A stretch of DNA of 64,000 bases, from NCBI RefSeq assembly GCF_009727055.1, contig NC_052357.1, positions 7,071,929-7,135,928 of the forward strand, read 5' to 3'. The notes below the pieces were generated by a model, which saw only the letters and a list, made by a program, of their open reading frames with translations, was not told the DNA's origin and ran no database searches. Source of the stretch: Benincasa hispida. Its lineage: Eukaryota > Streptophyta > Magnoliopsida > Cucurbitales > Cucurbitaceae. Position 1 is the first letter of the stretch; each line of letters opens with the position of its first letter. This document shows, piece by piece, positions 48,243-60,912 of the stretch. A program made the position numbers and the translations under genes.

Positions 48243-51200
48243 TCAATATGGTGTGGTTATATCAAGAATACCCATCTTGGATAGTAAGGAGAAAAACAAA
48301 GTTTTGGGCAAAGCCTTGGTGAAGATATCAGCAAGCTGCAAGTGAGACCAGATGGGAAGAAGTTTGACATTGCCACAAACAATGTGATCTCTGACAAAAT
48401 GGCAATTAATTTCAATGTGCTTCGTCCTTTCATGAAAAACCGGATTTTTAGAAATATGGACAGCAACCTCATTATCACAGTAGATTAAAGAGGGATGAAT
48501 AAAAGGTACTGAAAGCTTATGAAGAAGTTGTTCAACCCATGGCAATTCACATGTAGTAGCAGCTAAAGCTCGGTATTCGGCTTCGGCAGAAGAATGGGAT
48601 ACCGTAAACTGCTTCTTAGCCTTCCAACTAATTATGGAATCACCCAAGAAGATGCAGAAACCGGTTATAGACTTCCTTAAATCAGGACAAGATCCCCAAT
48701 CAGCATCAAAATACACCTTTAATTGGAATGTGTGGACAGGTTGTAGCAGAATACCTTGGCCTGGAGAAGCTTTCAAATACTTAAGTAAGGACATGACAGC
48801 ATCAAGATGAGGTTGTCTAGGTTGAGCAACAAACTAACTGAGCTTATGGACAACAAAAGCTATGTCGGGCCGAGAAATAGTCAAGTATAGCAGTCTTCCA
48901 ATGAGTCTCTGATACAATGTTGCATCAGGAAGGAGGGTACCAACATCAAATTGGAGCTTTAAAGCCAGATCAAGAGGTAGAGGAGCCGGTTTACAAGCCA
49001 ACAAACCATGATCTTCTAGGAGCTGCAATGTATAATTCTGTTGTGATAGAAGAATACCCTGAGACAATCTTGCAATTTCAAGACCCAAGAAATACCGAAG
49101 AGACTCTAAGTCTTTGAGCTTGAAGGCCTCGTGCAAATGATCTTTAATCTCATGTAGTACAGGTAAAGAAGCATCGATAATGACTATGTCATCAAATAAA
49201 CAAGCAAAGCAACAAAGAATTGAGCAGAACCTCGAGTGAATAAGGAGTAATCGGACTTGGACTGAGAAAATCCCAAGTAAAGGAGTGCCTTTGAGAACTT
49301 GTCAAACCATTGGCGTGATGCTTGCTTAAGGCCATATATGGATTTATGCAAGCGACAAACAAAATGCTCCCCCTGTTTGTGAACAACATTGTGCTTGTAA
49401 CCCAAGGGTAGATCCATGTATACCTCTTCAACTAGATCACCATGTAAGAAAACATTATTAACATCTAGTTGAAGTAGAGACCAACCTTTTGAGACCGCAA
49501 GATTAAGAAGTACTTTGACAGTAACAAGCTTGGCAACAGGAGAAAATGTCTCAATGTAGTCGAGACCTTCTTGCTGCATATATCCCTTGGCTACTAACCG
49601 TGCCTTGTAGCGGTCAATGGTCCCATCTGCACGATACTTGATTTTGTATATCCATTTGCATCCAATAGAGTGTTGGCCTTGAGGTAAGGGCACAACAAAC
49701 CAAGTACGGTTGGTTTCCATTGCTAGAAGTTCATCGTGCATAGCTTGGCGCCAATGTTCATAAAGGACAACCTGGTGATAAAACTGAGGCTCATATGCGG
49801 CTGAGATATTGAGGGCAAACATCTTGTAGATAGGATTCAGTCTGTCATAAGATAAAACAGCTTGCAAAGGATACTTAGTAACTGTCTGCTGAGAATGATT
49901 GTGTAAAAGGAGGTTGCAATGATAGTCCTTGAGATATGAAGGTGGTTTAGTCATCCTTGTAGAGCGGCGACAGTGAGAAGAATTGTCAAGTAAAGATAGA
50001 TGGGGCTAATCAATGACTGCAGAATCATCATCAGCAGGTGCAAAAGGAACAAAGGGAGCAGTAGGTTGAGAAACGTCATGTGAAGTAGGCTGGTCAGAAA
50101 GCTCAGGAGTAGCAGAAGCAGATGATGAAATGGCTTCACTACTGGATAAAACACCTGAAAATGGAAGTGATAATGGTAAAACTAGATTAGGAAAAGGGTC
50201 AAGTACCTCTGCTTGAGAACTGATTTGATGAAAAGGGAATATGTCTTCATGAAACACAACATCCCTTGAAATAAAGAATTGCTTCTTCTTGGAATATGTC
50301 TTCATGAAACACAACATCCCTTGAAATAAAGAATTGCTTCTTCTCAATGTCATATAAGCGATAGCCCTTGATGCTAGTAGGATATCCCTAAAAAACAGAG
50401 GCAATGGCCCGAGGCTGAAACTTGGTCCTGTGAGAAGGTAAAGTAGAGGCAAAACAAAGACAACCAAAAGTTCGTAGTGAAGTATAATCAGTATGTTCAG
50501 CAGTCAAACGATAGTAAGGTGTTTTCCAGGACAAGATATGAGATGGAATGCGGTTGATCAAATAAGATGCGGTCAATATGCACTCTCCCCAAAACAAGAT
50601 AGGTAACCTAGCTTGAAATAACAGAGATCGTGCGATATTTAACAAATGTTGATGTTTTCTTTCTACTAACGAACTTTGTTGAGGCCGTTCAACACAAGAG
50701 AACTGATGGAGAACACCTTTGGCAGCAAAAAAATCAGTAAAGGCCAGTTCTGTGCATTATCCGATCGAAAGCTTTTATGGAAAAACCATATTGAGTTTCA
50801 ATCAACTGAAAGAAACGAGGGACAATAGTAATAGCTTCACTTTTGTTCCTCATAAAAAAAACCCAAGTGTACCGAGAATAATCATCAACTAGTATTAAAA
50901 AGTAACGATATCCAGCATGAGTAGGTTCATTGTAAGGGCCCCAAATGTCACAATGTATAAGATCAAAAGCACGAGCAGCAAGTCTATTATGGCTTTGAAA
51001 AGACAGTAGTTTTTATTTTTCTAGAGGACAAATCATGCATTTAGTACAAGTACTATCCATGTCTACATGTAAAATGTCTTTTAGGAAACTAAGATGTTTA
51101 TATGATGGATGTCCAAGCTGATTATGCCAAGTAGAACCAAAGAAAGTAGTAGTAGAAGAACAAATAAGTTCTGTAGTGTGTGAAAATGAATGTAAGGACT

Positions 51201-51660
51201 TATCAACCGATGCTTGTAACAAGTATAATCCATTCCATTTGTTAGCCTTGCCAATCGTCTTCAAAGAGTACTTGTCCTGAATGAGGCAAAAATCACTAAA
51301 AAAGTGACCATGACGGGTAGATAGAAAGTTAAAGAGCTTATGAAAATTAAGTTGAAACAGAAATCTGATATATATATATAGCACATTCTGTAGCATGATA
51401 TCTGTAATGATTTGAATATCCCCAACAAATTCAACCAGAAGCTGAGACTGATTAGGCAAAGTAACAGTTGTCAGTTTAATTTGTCTTAGAGTAGTGAATA
51501 GGACCTTATTATGACAGATAGGAGTTGATGCACCAGAATCAAGTATCCACTGATCAGAAGATATATCAGAAAAGGAACAAATACCTGCAACGTGAGCTGT
51601 AGGAATGATAGAATCTGCCTTATTGGACGTTGCTGCTATGGTGGCTGTTTTGGACTTGTT
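48243..51660 (-). pseudogene. Pol of the compact copia element: protease, integrase, RT, RNase H
   Basis: The minus-strand order is protease WILDSGAST (about 51550), pre-integrase WHNQLGHPSYKHLSFL and CTKCMICPLEK (51150-51020), integrase core with FRSDNAQ (about 50770), and NRIPSHILSWKTPYYRL (about 50560). RVT_2 runs from 49850 (WRQAMHDELLAMETNRTW, KARLVAKGYMQQEGLDY, SIYGLKQASRQW). RNase H follows, with FDADWGSCPDLRKSITGF, SHSSAEAEYRALAA and HFVRDHI, ending LDITTPY at 48243. Lesions: a 55-bp tandem duplication at 50236-50345 shifting frame, a one-base loss in the YxDD codons near 49188, and a TAG at 48834 between KLS and FVAQPRQP. Otherwise all domains are present. Confidence 0.93.
50236..50345 (-). 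repeat. 55-bp tandem duplication inside integrase
   Basis: Copies 50236-50290 and 50291-50345 are identical except possibly the last base. The unit starts GGAATATGTCTTCATGAAAC. 55 is not a multiple of three, so reading changes frame between the copies (KKQFFISRDVVF is seen only in one frame). Confidence 0.95.
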
Positions 51661-51669
51661 AAGATGGGA

Positions 51670-52705
51670 CTAGAGCATAGTCAATAAGCCTTGACATTGT
51701 TCAGATGTTAAAGAAGATAAAGAATAAGAATGATCTGCTCTTACTGATTCAAGAGGTTTGTAAAGCTTGTGCCCTGGTGAATATCCATGGAGTTTGTAAC
51801 AACGATCAACAGTATGCCTTTGAATATTACAGTGGGTGCAGATCGGTCTATCCTTCTTCTTATTTTGATTGGTGTTGCGAGAATAGCTTGGAGCAGTCTG
51901 GTGGGAAGCAGAAGAACACAAGGAGGGCAGTGACATTAGATGAAGATATCACATTGCCAAAGGATGAAGAATAAGCTATTTGGTCAATCTCCTGTGCAAC
52001 TAGAGAGAATGCCCGATTGATTAATGGTTCTGGTTCCATTAGTAACAACTGAGATCTGATAGGAGTAGATGAATCGTTTAAACCCATGAGAAAAGCCATA
52101 ACATACTATGTTTGGAAGTAAGTCTGTAGGTTCTTGACACCACCACAAGTGCATTTTCCACAATAACAAGATGGGCAGTAGGAGATGAGTTCATTCGACA
52201 ACGTTTTCAGCTTGGCATAGTATGTGGTAACAGAATCTTGATTTTGGGATAAGTTAGAAATTTCACGGCGTAGTTGGAAGACTCTTGGTCGATTTTTACG
52301 TTGGTACCGTTCTTGCAGATCAGCCTAAATTTCTTGAGCGGAATCGGAGAAGTTGATGCTAGCAGAAATCTCTTTGGAAAGAGAGTTAAGAATCCACGTA
52401 GTGACAATGCCATTTCATATGATCCAAGAACTAAGTAACTCACCGGAAGGTCGAGGGATTTCACCATTGATGAAGCCAAGTTTATTCTTGACAGTGAGCC
52501 CGATCTTCATCGCCTGACTCCACGAGTCGTAATTCGATTTCGTAAGAAGATTGGAAACGAGCACAAGGCTGGTGCTGTCTGAGGGATGAAGAAAATAAGG
52601 GTTCTGATATTGTTCAAGAATGGAAGATGGGGAAGCTCGAACATTCTCCATGGAGTTGGAGTTTTCGGATGAGGTTGGGTCGTCGGATCTGGTCATGATC
52701 ATCAT
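51670..52705 (-). pseudogene. Gag of the compact copia element
   Basis: Starts near 52705 with a Ser/Asn-rich N-terminus, then NPYFLHPSDSTSLVLVSNLL and YDSWSQAMKIGLTVKNKLGF, the copia gag domain. Further on are FLMGLNDSSTPIRSQLLLME (about 52090-52030) and a CCHC knuckle CTHCNIQRHTVDRCYKLHGY (about 51840-51785). Frame changes occur near 52415 and 52200, so it is not one intact reading frame. The leader 52706-52855 precedes it. Confidence 0.88.
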
Positions 52706-52855
52706 TTCGGATGAAGAAGGAGAACAAAAAATCGGCGCTCACCGGTGGCGCTCGACCCTGTGGATGGAGGCGAGCGAGATTGGCCCGAGAAGAAGAAAAG
52801 TCACGAGAAAAAAAAATGGCTGGAGGGAAAACGAAAAGTCAAAGAGTTTTAATTT

Positions 52856-52867
52856 GCTCTGATACCA
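52856..52867 (-). other. Primer binding site of the compact copia element
   Basis: The minus strand reads TGGTATCAGAGC directly after the LTR end TTTAATA at 52868. Confidence 0.95.
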
Positions 52868-53007
52868 TATTAAAGCAGAGTAAATAAATCTGCTATATCA
52901 TTTATTAACCAAAAGAGGCATATAAATAGGCATAATTATAACAGTGACTAACCATTTAACTATCCGTATAACAATACTTATAATAAAATATAAACTAATT
53001 TTTAATA
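52868..53007 (-). repeat. 5' LTR (140 bp) of the compact copia element
   Basis: In the minus sense it starts TATTAAAAATTAG and ends CTGCTTTAATA. The ends are TA...TA instead of TG...CA. Confidence 0.95.
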
Positions 53008-53012
53008 AATAC

Positions 53013-56000
53013 CCATCAAATAACTAAAGAGAACGAGGTCCAAGCATCAACATACATATGTAAATATATATAATTTTTAGAGGAAAAGATGATTTCTATA
53101 AAAGGGATGGAATAATGAGAAATGGGAAGTGGCGAAAGCAATTGGGCAACAGAAGCATGTGGGATTGGAGCGCATCTGTTTGGAGCACTCGCGTTTGGTT
53201 TTGGGGTCGTCCGTCCCCTACCACAGGAATACGGCGTGTTTGGATGTGGGCAAAAGCTGTCCCTATCCCAGACAACAAAAACCTGTCAAACAAACACACA
53301 ATAATAATAATAATATGGATCTTCTCTAACTATAACAATGATACAATTAGTACCATCCTGTCATTCCCTTGTTTCCTACTAACCCAATTACACCAACAAC
53401 ATTGTATCCATTCTCAGTACTCTTTCTTAATTATTAGCATTTTCAATAATGCAAACATCCCCCTCCACATTTATATTTTATTTATGGCTAAATCACAATG
53501 AATATCTCTTCATTTTACCAATTTATTTTTAAAAAATATGCATGTTTTTCAAACATTAATATTCACATTCTTATAAATATTTCAAAATTATTATTGAGTA
53601 AAATTTATTAGAATGTTCGACAAAAATTGAGATGATGGTGACTTGGAATGAAATTTGGGAGTTACTGCTACACATGTTTTAGGTTCCAATTTTCATTCCA
53701 CATTCTAAATGAGATTTTATTTGATGTATAGTTTTAAAATACTTATAAAATGTAAAATTGTATTTTTTTTTAATTTAAAAATGAGTGTTTTTTGTGTATA
53801 TATTATTAAACAAAATAACGAATAAAAATGTATTTGAAGTATTTTTGAATTCCATTGATTTGATTAAAATCATTTTATAGGTATTAATGAAATTGAATTA
53901 TATTTAGGTTGACATTTACACATTTAATTATAATATAGCATTATAAATGTAGAAGTTTGAAGCTTTCGACCTATAAAAAATATTAATAATGTGATCTTAA
54001 CATATGAGTAGTGTTTAAGTTGACTCATCCTACCAAAGAAGTAAGAGAAAAAATAATCAATATAACATAATAATCTTTTCATTGTTTTAGAATCGAACTC
54101 ATCACAATACTTTACATGATTATTACTCAATTAAGTAGTAATAAAATAATTTAGAATCTAAATTCAACTTCTCATGAAATTCCCTTCCTACAAATTGCAA
54201 TTTTAAAAACTTTAAAACCTAGATAAGCTTGTATGTAATTATATTAGTTTGTATATAAACGAAATGCATGCTTTAATTTCTTATTGATTAAGAAAAGCAA
54301 CATGATAATGAGGATGCTTTTCTTTGGGGTGACAAGCGTGGATTATGTCTTTCCAAATTAAAGTGGAAAGTCGTCGAAATAAAACTTTATATTAATATGT
54401 TTCACATTAATAACATGTAATTAACTTATAAACTTTATATTATAAAATTAAAAATATTTGGGAGACTAAGATTAAGAAGGGTCTATAGTAATGTTTTCAC
54501 TTTTTGGATGTCTCCTTGCAAGCTAAGCTTGGAATTTATGTAGACTAAAGGGATGGCCTGTTTGTGAATTTCAAGGCAATGGTTATTTATTTATTTATTT
54601 ATTTAAATTTTGTAAACTTAATGATTATTCATAAAAAATTACAAAAAGCAAAAACTTTAGGGCTTTATGCTTTGCTTGCATTTGGCAAGGTTAAATATAC
54701 CATAACTGTTGCACATGCAAGTGGAAAAGGTCAGTGTTTCCAAAGTGAGATAAATAATGAACTTTTTGCTTTTGTATGAACTGCCTAACTCACTAGATAT
54801 TGTATGTTTCTTCTTTTATTTTTGGAGACATTTAATTATAATTAACATAAAGTAAATATGTACTTTTAAATATAGCAAAAAGAAGGAAAATTTTCTCATC
54901 ACTACTCAAATTTTGAACTCCTGTTCGGGCCGTATTTATGAATTTTATTACTCGAGTATCAACCAATGCTTTCCATTTGATTCTTAGGTTTGAGGTCTAA
55001 TTTCTATTTAGTCTTTAAATTTCAAAATGTTACATATTTAGTCATAAAAGTTTTGAATTTGATTTCAATTTAGTTACTAGATTTCAGAATGTTTCAATTT
55101 TACTTTTGACATTTGAGTTTGATTTATAGATTTCAAGATTTTACATTTACAACCTCAATTTTTTATTAAATTCCCATTTTCAAATATTGACTTTTATGCC
55201 CATTAATTAATTAAAAATAATTACGAAGTAAAATTTTAAATTTAATTTTAAAAGTGATGAAAAATAGTGAAACTTAATTAATTATAATTATTTTGATTAT
55301 TTTAAATTATTAAAATACATTAGCACTAAAGACTAGAAATGAGTATTTAGTAAAAACTCGAGGCTAAAAATATAAATAAATTCAAACAAAACTTAAATGT
55401 CAAGGCAAAATTATAACATTTTAAAATTTAGGGACTAAAATTAAACTCAAACTCAAAATTTAATGATTAAATATGTAATATTTTGAAATCCAATAACCAA
55501 ATAAAAATTACACCCCAAATTCAAGACCAAAAATGTTTTCTTTTCCTAATAAAAAATAGAATTTCACAAAAATAACACAATCCAAAACCAAATCAAACTT
55601 TAAAAAAAATAAAATAAAAAGAAGTTACATGAATACCATATATTTTAAAAAGAAATCCATGATATGTAGCAAATTTTCTTTTATTCTTTTATTTTTTTAA
55701 TCATATTTTTCCCCGAACAAACATGTATATTAATATATTTAGATACATTGATCCAAAAAAGTATTAAAACCATTTTTTTATTATTTGTTTTTATTTGACC
55801 TCTGACCAAACTATAGATAAGTAACTATTCATATTCACGTAAACCATCTTCTTTCTTGCTAAAAACAAAATTCTTCCCAACAAACAAACATTCAAGAGTT
55901 AGAATGTTACCTGATTGATTTTGGCATTTTGAATATTGTCTTTTTAAAAAAAAATCACTGTAAAAAAACATTTTTAAGCACTAAAAACTCAATTGAAACA

Positions 56001-57537
56001 TACTATAACTTGAATTTAAAAAAAGTACCAACTAAGTTTTTAAACTTAAAAAATTGTCTAATAAATTTTACTATTGATTACATACGTCAATAAATCCCTT
56101 AAGTCTAAAAACGATTTAGTAGGGTCCTAAATTTTCAATGTGATATATTATAAGTTCTTAGCTTATAGTATTTTTGGTCAATTGTAAAAATTCGACTCTC
56201 AAACTTATATAATTGTAAAAATTGTCAAGTTTGATGGTTTAATTGTTATAATTTTAAGGTCTAATTTCTACCATTGTTATAAATTTGAGAAGTTTGAGGA
56301 TGTAATTGCAACTAACTACCATACTTCAGAGAGGTTTTTGAATCTGCCCTATTTATTTTTCCTAATAAATATATGACATTTAATATTTTTTAAATATTAG
56401 AGCTTGATTTCTACCTAATAAACCTGTAAATTTTAATAAATGACTATGGGGTAATTAGACACGCTTAAGAACTCAACAAATTTATTAGTCATTTTTCAAA
56501 CTTCAAAGATAATGATACACGAAATTGAGAGTTTTAAGAATTTATTAAAATTGTAATTAATATATTCTAAAGTAGTAAGTAGGTTTAGCTTTCAATGTAC
56601 TTAAAATAAATTTAAATTAATATTGTGCTTTTAAGGAGGCAGCCCCAGCAAGCACATGCATTTTATATTTGTCGTAGCTGGAGGAAGTTGTGGACATAAT
56701 GTTGTAGACTTCTTAAATGGAATTAATATATTTATTATTTAATTTATGGCTACAAATAAAATTAATAGAATAAAAATGACAAACAACAAAAAAACAATTA
56801 ATATAAATGAAGCCGTTGGGAATTCAAAACTTCTCCATTTGGAAGACCCTAAACAAACCAAAGGTGTGGGGGTCCTTTAATTTTTTTATTTAATTTCTTT
56901 AGAGGATATGCTAAATATATGTTTTCCAATTTAGTTCCAATTAAATTCGATGGACATTAAAATTTATTGGTGATAATCTTAAATAACACAAAATTGATTA
57001 ATTTAGTGAAACTAAGAGAGGAAAAAAAGTCATTTAAAGAAAGTTTTTAATCCCTCTCCCAATTATTTAAAGTTATTAGGACGTCTTTAGCTTTACAATA
57101 ATTTTTAATCGCATCATTTTCTTTTCTTTATTTTATTTTTTTTAAAAAAACAAGCTATGTATATATTTTAGTCTATAGTTACTTTTTTTCCTCTCCTTTT
57201 TTATTTTTCTTTTTTCTTTTTTAATTTAGTTCCTGTCATTTTAAAGTCTTGATATAGTCAATTAAATTATGTGAATATTATATTCGATTGATGATAAATT
57301 TAAATGACATAAAACTCAGTAAATTAGTGAAATTTAAGAGGACAAAAAAAGTCCTCTAGAGAAAAGTTTCTAATTCCTCTCCTGGATTTCTAAAGTTTAG
57401 TATAAATTTCGATTTTTTTTTTTTTAAAAATTATAGACGATATTTTTCTTCTTAAATATTTTACTAAATATTATGACTGGTAAATTTATCGTCAACGAAT
57501 ATTCACCCATCATAAGAGATTAATTGAAACTTTTAAA
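53013..57537. other. AT-rich intergenic region without recognised genes
   Basis: 53110-53290 is a GC-richer island (GGGATTGGAGCGCATC, GGTCGTCCGTCCCCTACC) with open frames on both strands but no recognisable domain. The rest is low-complexity AT with poly-A/T runs. Confidence 0.5.
54970..55545. mobile_element. TTGGTCCCT-type element with inverted arms, copy 2
   Basis: Shares TTTCTATTTAGTCTTTAAAT, AAATGTTACATATTTAGTC and TTTGATTTCAATTTAGT with the element at 42659-43484. The right arm is the reverse complement (CAAGACCAAAAATG at the end). More decayed and shorter than copy 1. Confidence 0.7.
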
Positions 57538-57851
57538 GGCGTATTTGGGACAAGGACTATCCTAAGACTGTAATAACTACTTATTGGTAAATACTATTTT
57601 GTATTTCCCAATTAACTACACTCAACATTATTTCAAAACTCCATTTGCTACATTATTTATTATTTGTTAAGGCTACTATTTTACATTTATCATTTTTTAT
57701 TATCTTGTATAGTGTTTACTGTTTCATTCTCAAATTAAAATAGTTTATATCTAAAACTTATACTATTATAATCTAAACTAAAATAATCTACACCTCAAGC
57801 ACAAGGTATCATAATCCAACTATAATAACTAACTATTTGTCCCAAATACCT
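57538..57851 (+). mobile_element. Small TIR MITE, copy 2
   Basis: The left end GGCGTATTTGGGACAAGG and the right end (reverse) GAGGTATTTGGGACAAAT form about 15-bp inverted repeats. The interior matches the reverse of 43984-44304 (CCTAAGACTGTAATAAC). No target duplication was fixed. Confidence 0.75.
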
Positions 57852-58430
57852 CATAAATAGTTGAGATTGAGAATACATGGAAAAAAAATTCACAAACATT
57901 ATATTAAGGACAAAACATATATTTAACCAATAAAATATAATATAAAAAAGGGCTAGAAATTCTAACTTAAACCATGGCTCAGTTGATTAAAATATTAAAA
58001 CATTATTTATATATCGAAATGTTTGAATTTCCACCCCCAAATTTGTAACATTATATATGAGGAGTCTTAAACTCTCGACTAATAAAAAAAATAATTCGAT
58101 ATATTAACTTTTGTTTTTAACAAAATTCCAATATCTTAATTGCTTAAGCGCCCCCCACCCAAAAAATCTTATTTTAATATTAAATCTGTTAAATTTATTG
58201 TGGTTTGTCACTATTAACTTAAAGAAAAAAAAAAGTTTGGTCAATTAATTGTTCTTACAAATATTGAGTAATTTTATTTTTAAGGATGTATATTAATGTG
58301 CATTAAAAATAAATAATCAACGTAAAATAAACAAGATAGTTTGGATATAAAACCAAGTTTATAAATGTCGAAAGAATAACAAAATAAGGATAATCACCAA
58401 ACTGGTCACCTTTGGAAGCCCAGGTAAGTC
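57852..58430. other. AT-rich spacer with SINE-like A and B boxes
   Basis: No gene. TGGCTCAGTTGAT at 57975 and GTTTGAATTTCCACCCCC at 58021 have the order and spacing of tRNA promoter boxes and may be a decayed SINE. Confidence 0.35.
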
Positions 58431-59201
58431 CTTTCTGTTGGAGTTGGGACTGCGGCTCAAGGCCCAATTGATAAAGGCCGGCCCATTTCATGGCTATAAT
58501 GGATAGTAACCAGCTCGTGCTGCGGAATGGGCCTTAGATGGCCCAAATGATACATATTGACATTCAAATAATAATAATAAAAATAGTATCTTAATTTAAC
58601 CAATTTCGTCTAGAATAGGCTTAAAAGGTCCTAATATTATTTTCTACCTTAATTATATTATTATTATTATTGTAAATAGTGATAATAATATTTTAAAATT
58701 CATTTAAAAAAAAATGATATTTTTTAAATTAAAAATAAAGAAAAGTGAAAAATGGTTTCTCACACCTCTCTCTCTCTCCTCTCCTCCGTGGACCAACCAT
58801 CCTTTTTCATCTTCCTCTCCCATTTTTCCATTTCACTTCCTCCCGTTTTGTTTGAAAAAGTTTGCTCGATCCATGCATGTGAAGGGTCCTTTTCATTTCC
58901 ACTTCAGTATTTCAAGCTAATAACCTAGAATGTTTTGTTGCTCCATCTTTCCCTTTAATTTTTCAACTCTACCATCATTTGCTAATGGGCTGTTTTCCAT
59001 TTTTCCTTTTTACTAAAAACGGTTGACATTGAGAAATAAATAGAACTGCTGATGGGATTTTCATTGTTTTGTGCTAAGTTTCACACTTGAGATTAAGCAA
59101 ATCCATAAACCAAATTTAAGTTGGTCCCACTAGTTTAATTTAATTCATATGTCAGATACCTTTGTTGTTTAGTTGTAAATTATCTTGGAGATAGTAATTT
59201 C
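58431..59201 (+). promoter_or_regulatory. Possible orphan promoter and CT-rich leader
   Basis: 58450-58560 contains five GGCCCA/TGGGCC motifs (site II type) in about 100 bases. About 200 bases downstream is a CT-rich run CACACCTCTCTCTCTCTCCT (58761), as in plant 5' UTRs. The only open frame (58714-58920) has no recognisable content. An LTR begins at 59202, so a gene body may have been displaced, or this may only be a repeat. Confidence 0.35.
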
Positions 59202-60912
59202 TGTTGGAAATGTCCTAGAACTCGCAGTTCGTGTTAAACATTCTATTTTATCAATAACAATGACTTGTTGATTTTGCATCTTATTATGAAAATCCAATAA
59301 ACACATCTTTGGCTATAGTCAGAATACTGTAACTTTATGTAGTGACATAAACAGGATCAAGTTGACAGTATATAACCTAAATGGTCTAATAAGTATATGG
59401 ATGAAATTGGGTATCTCATCCTGGTAACACTATTGGATGCGACCCACTCTGTAGATGTTACAAGAAGTTGTTAGGTGCTACAAATGATGTGATCCACAAA
59501 TCGTTCATGTTGAGACATGAGAGTGGAGGCATTCTATGCAATGAGTTTGCATATAGACTGGACCATGAAAATAGTCACTTTTCTTTATAACGACCGTTTA
59601 CTGTTAAAACTGACAATTTCATTTATTATATAACATAGGTTAACTCAATCTTAATCCTGAGCTCCTGTTTGTTTGAGATTATCCTTTGATCTACAAACGG
59701 TGAGAGTAGTCCAACAACACTGCTCAATAAGCTTACCATTTTGGGGATAAGATCGAATGAATAGCTGGGGACATAGCCTTGCAAAATGAAATTCACTCCT
59801 ACCCTATTTAGAGTTAGCAGATAGGTTGTTCTCTTAAGTACTGACTCCAGGTATTGTACAATCGGGGTCTCGCCTTCTCATGATAGAGAAAGAATTTGAT
59901 TCATGGAGATTCTGAATCAAAATTGTTTATTAGAGGATCAGTAGGAACTTAAGGAACAAGATGTAGTCACAGGGGTAAAATGGTATTTTTGACCTAGCTG
60001 TGATTACGAACAACCTGTGAATGATCGACTTATTAATTATGGTTATCAAATGGACATAATATATCTACAGGGGAGTTCAACTATAGGCTATAATGGAGTG
60101 TCCCATTAGTTAACGAATGGGGTTAGTTCGGACTAATGAGCTTAGCCGATTAATCTAACGTTGGAGCCCATGATCTGTAGGTCCGTGAGATCCTCTACTA
60201 GCTCGTAAATGATAAGCTTTAGGGTAGGTTGAGAAATTAATTTGAAACGTTCAAATTAAACGGAATAATAGAATAAATATTTAAATATGATTTAAATATA
60301 TAAAGATGATTATTGTGCAAAAATTAATTTAAGAAAATCAAATTTTGAATTAAAATGGTTAAATTCATTTTATGTTTTAGAAAGAAAATGGAAATTCATT
60401 TGCATGTTGCACAAAATGGAAAATGGGTTTTCTCCATTACCATCATCTTTCTGCTCATACAAAATGCATTATCTTCTCTACTTTGATTCTCCAAGCATGA
60501 GCTGCAAGCCATGCATTCCATCTCTTTGCATGTTCATCTATTATATATAAAGAAGAGTGAAGTTGTTGGAGAATAGAGAATACAGAATTTGAGAGAAAAA
60601 TTTCTGAAGAAGAAGCTGTCTTCTTCAGTTGGGCTACTGTGAGTTTTTTCTAGTTTCTTCACATATTCAAGCTGTTCTTGAGTCCCACAACTTTGCCTAA
60701 AACTCCAAGAGTATAGTAGGGAAGGCTTTGAGGTGGTTCACGTTGATAATAAGTGAAGACAACAGCTGAACAGACATTTTCTTGGAGAGTTCATCAAATG
60801 TATGTTCTGAAAACCCACTTTTTGAGAAGAGCATGCTTTAGTTTTTGCTAAAATTAGTGAATTAGAATGCTTATAGATCCTTGATACTTCCGCTGCATGT
60901 TGTTTAACTCTT
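59202..60912 (+). repeat. Long copia LTR, probably solo (plus sense)
   Basis: Starts TGTTGGAAATGTCCTAGAAC and follows the block order of the LTR at 14669-16540 (GGATGCGACCCACTCTGTAG, GGTCCGTGAGATCCTC, ATTAATTTGAAACGTTCAAA, CCAAGCATGAGCTGCA). The end near 60912 is approximate. No internal element sequence adjoins either end, so it is most simply a solo LTR. Confidence 0.8.

Larger units (their letters stand above)
48097..53007 (-). mobile_element. Compact copia element with TA...TA LTRs and perfect TSD
   Basis: A 4911-bp element in the minus sense: 5' LTR 52868-53007, primer site 52856-52867, gag, protease, integrase, RT, RNase H, polypurine tract, 3' LTR 48097-48235. It is flanked by AATAC at 48092-48096 and 53008-53012. 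The LTRs are only about 140 bp and differ at about 8 positions by eye (roughly 94% identity), so this is one of the younger elements in the window. It is inactivated by several lesions in pol. Confidence 0.95.

Noticed and set aside
53115..53501. 128-codon plus-strand open frame and overlapping frames
   Set aside because: Several frames are open at once in a short GC-richer island; the translations are Trp/Ser-rich or low complexity with no family resemblance.
58714..58920. 68-codon open frame as a gene start
   Set aside because: Ser/Pro/Phe-rich product of a CT-rich run; no homologous family recognised and it ends before any exon-like sequence.
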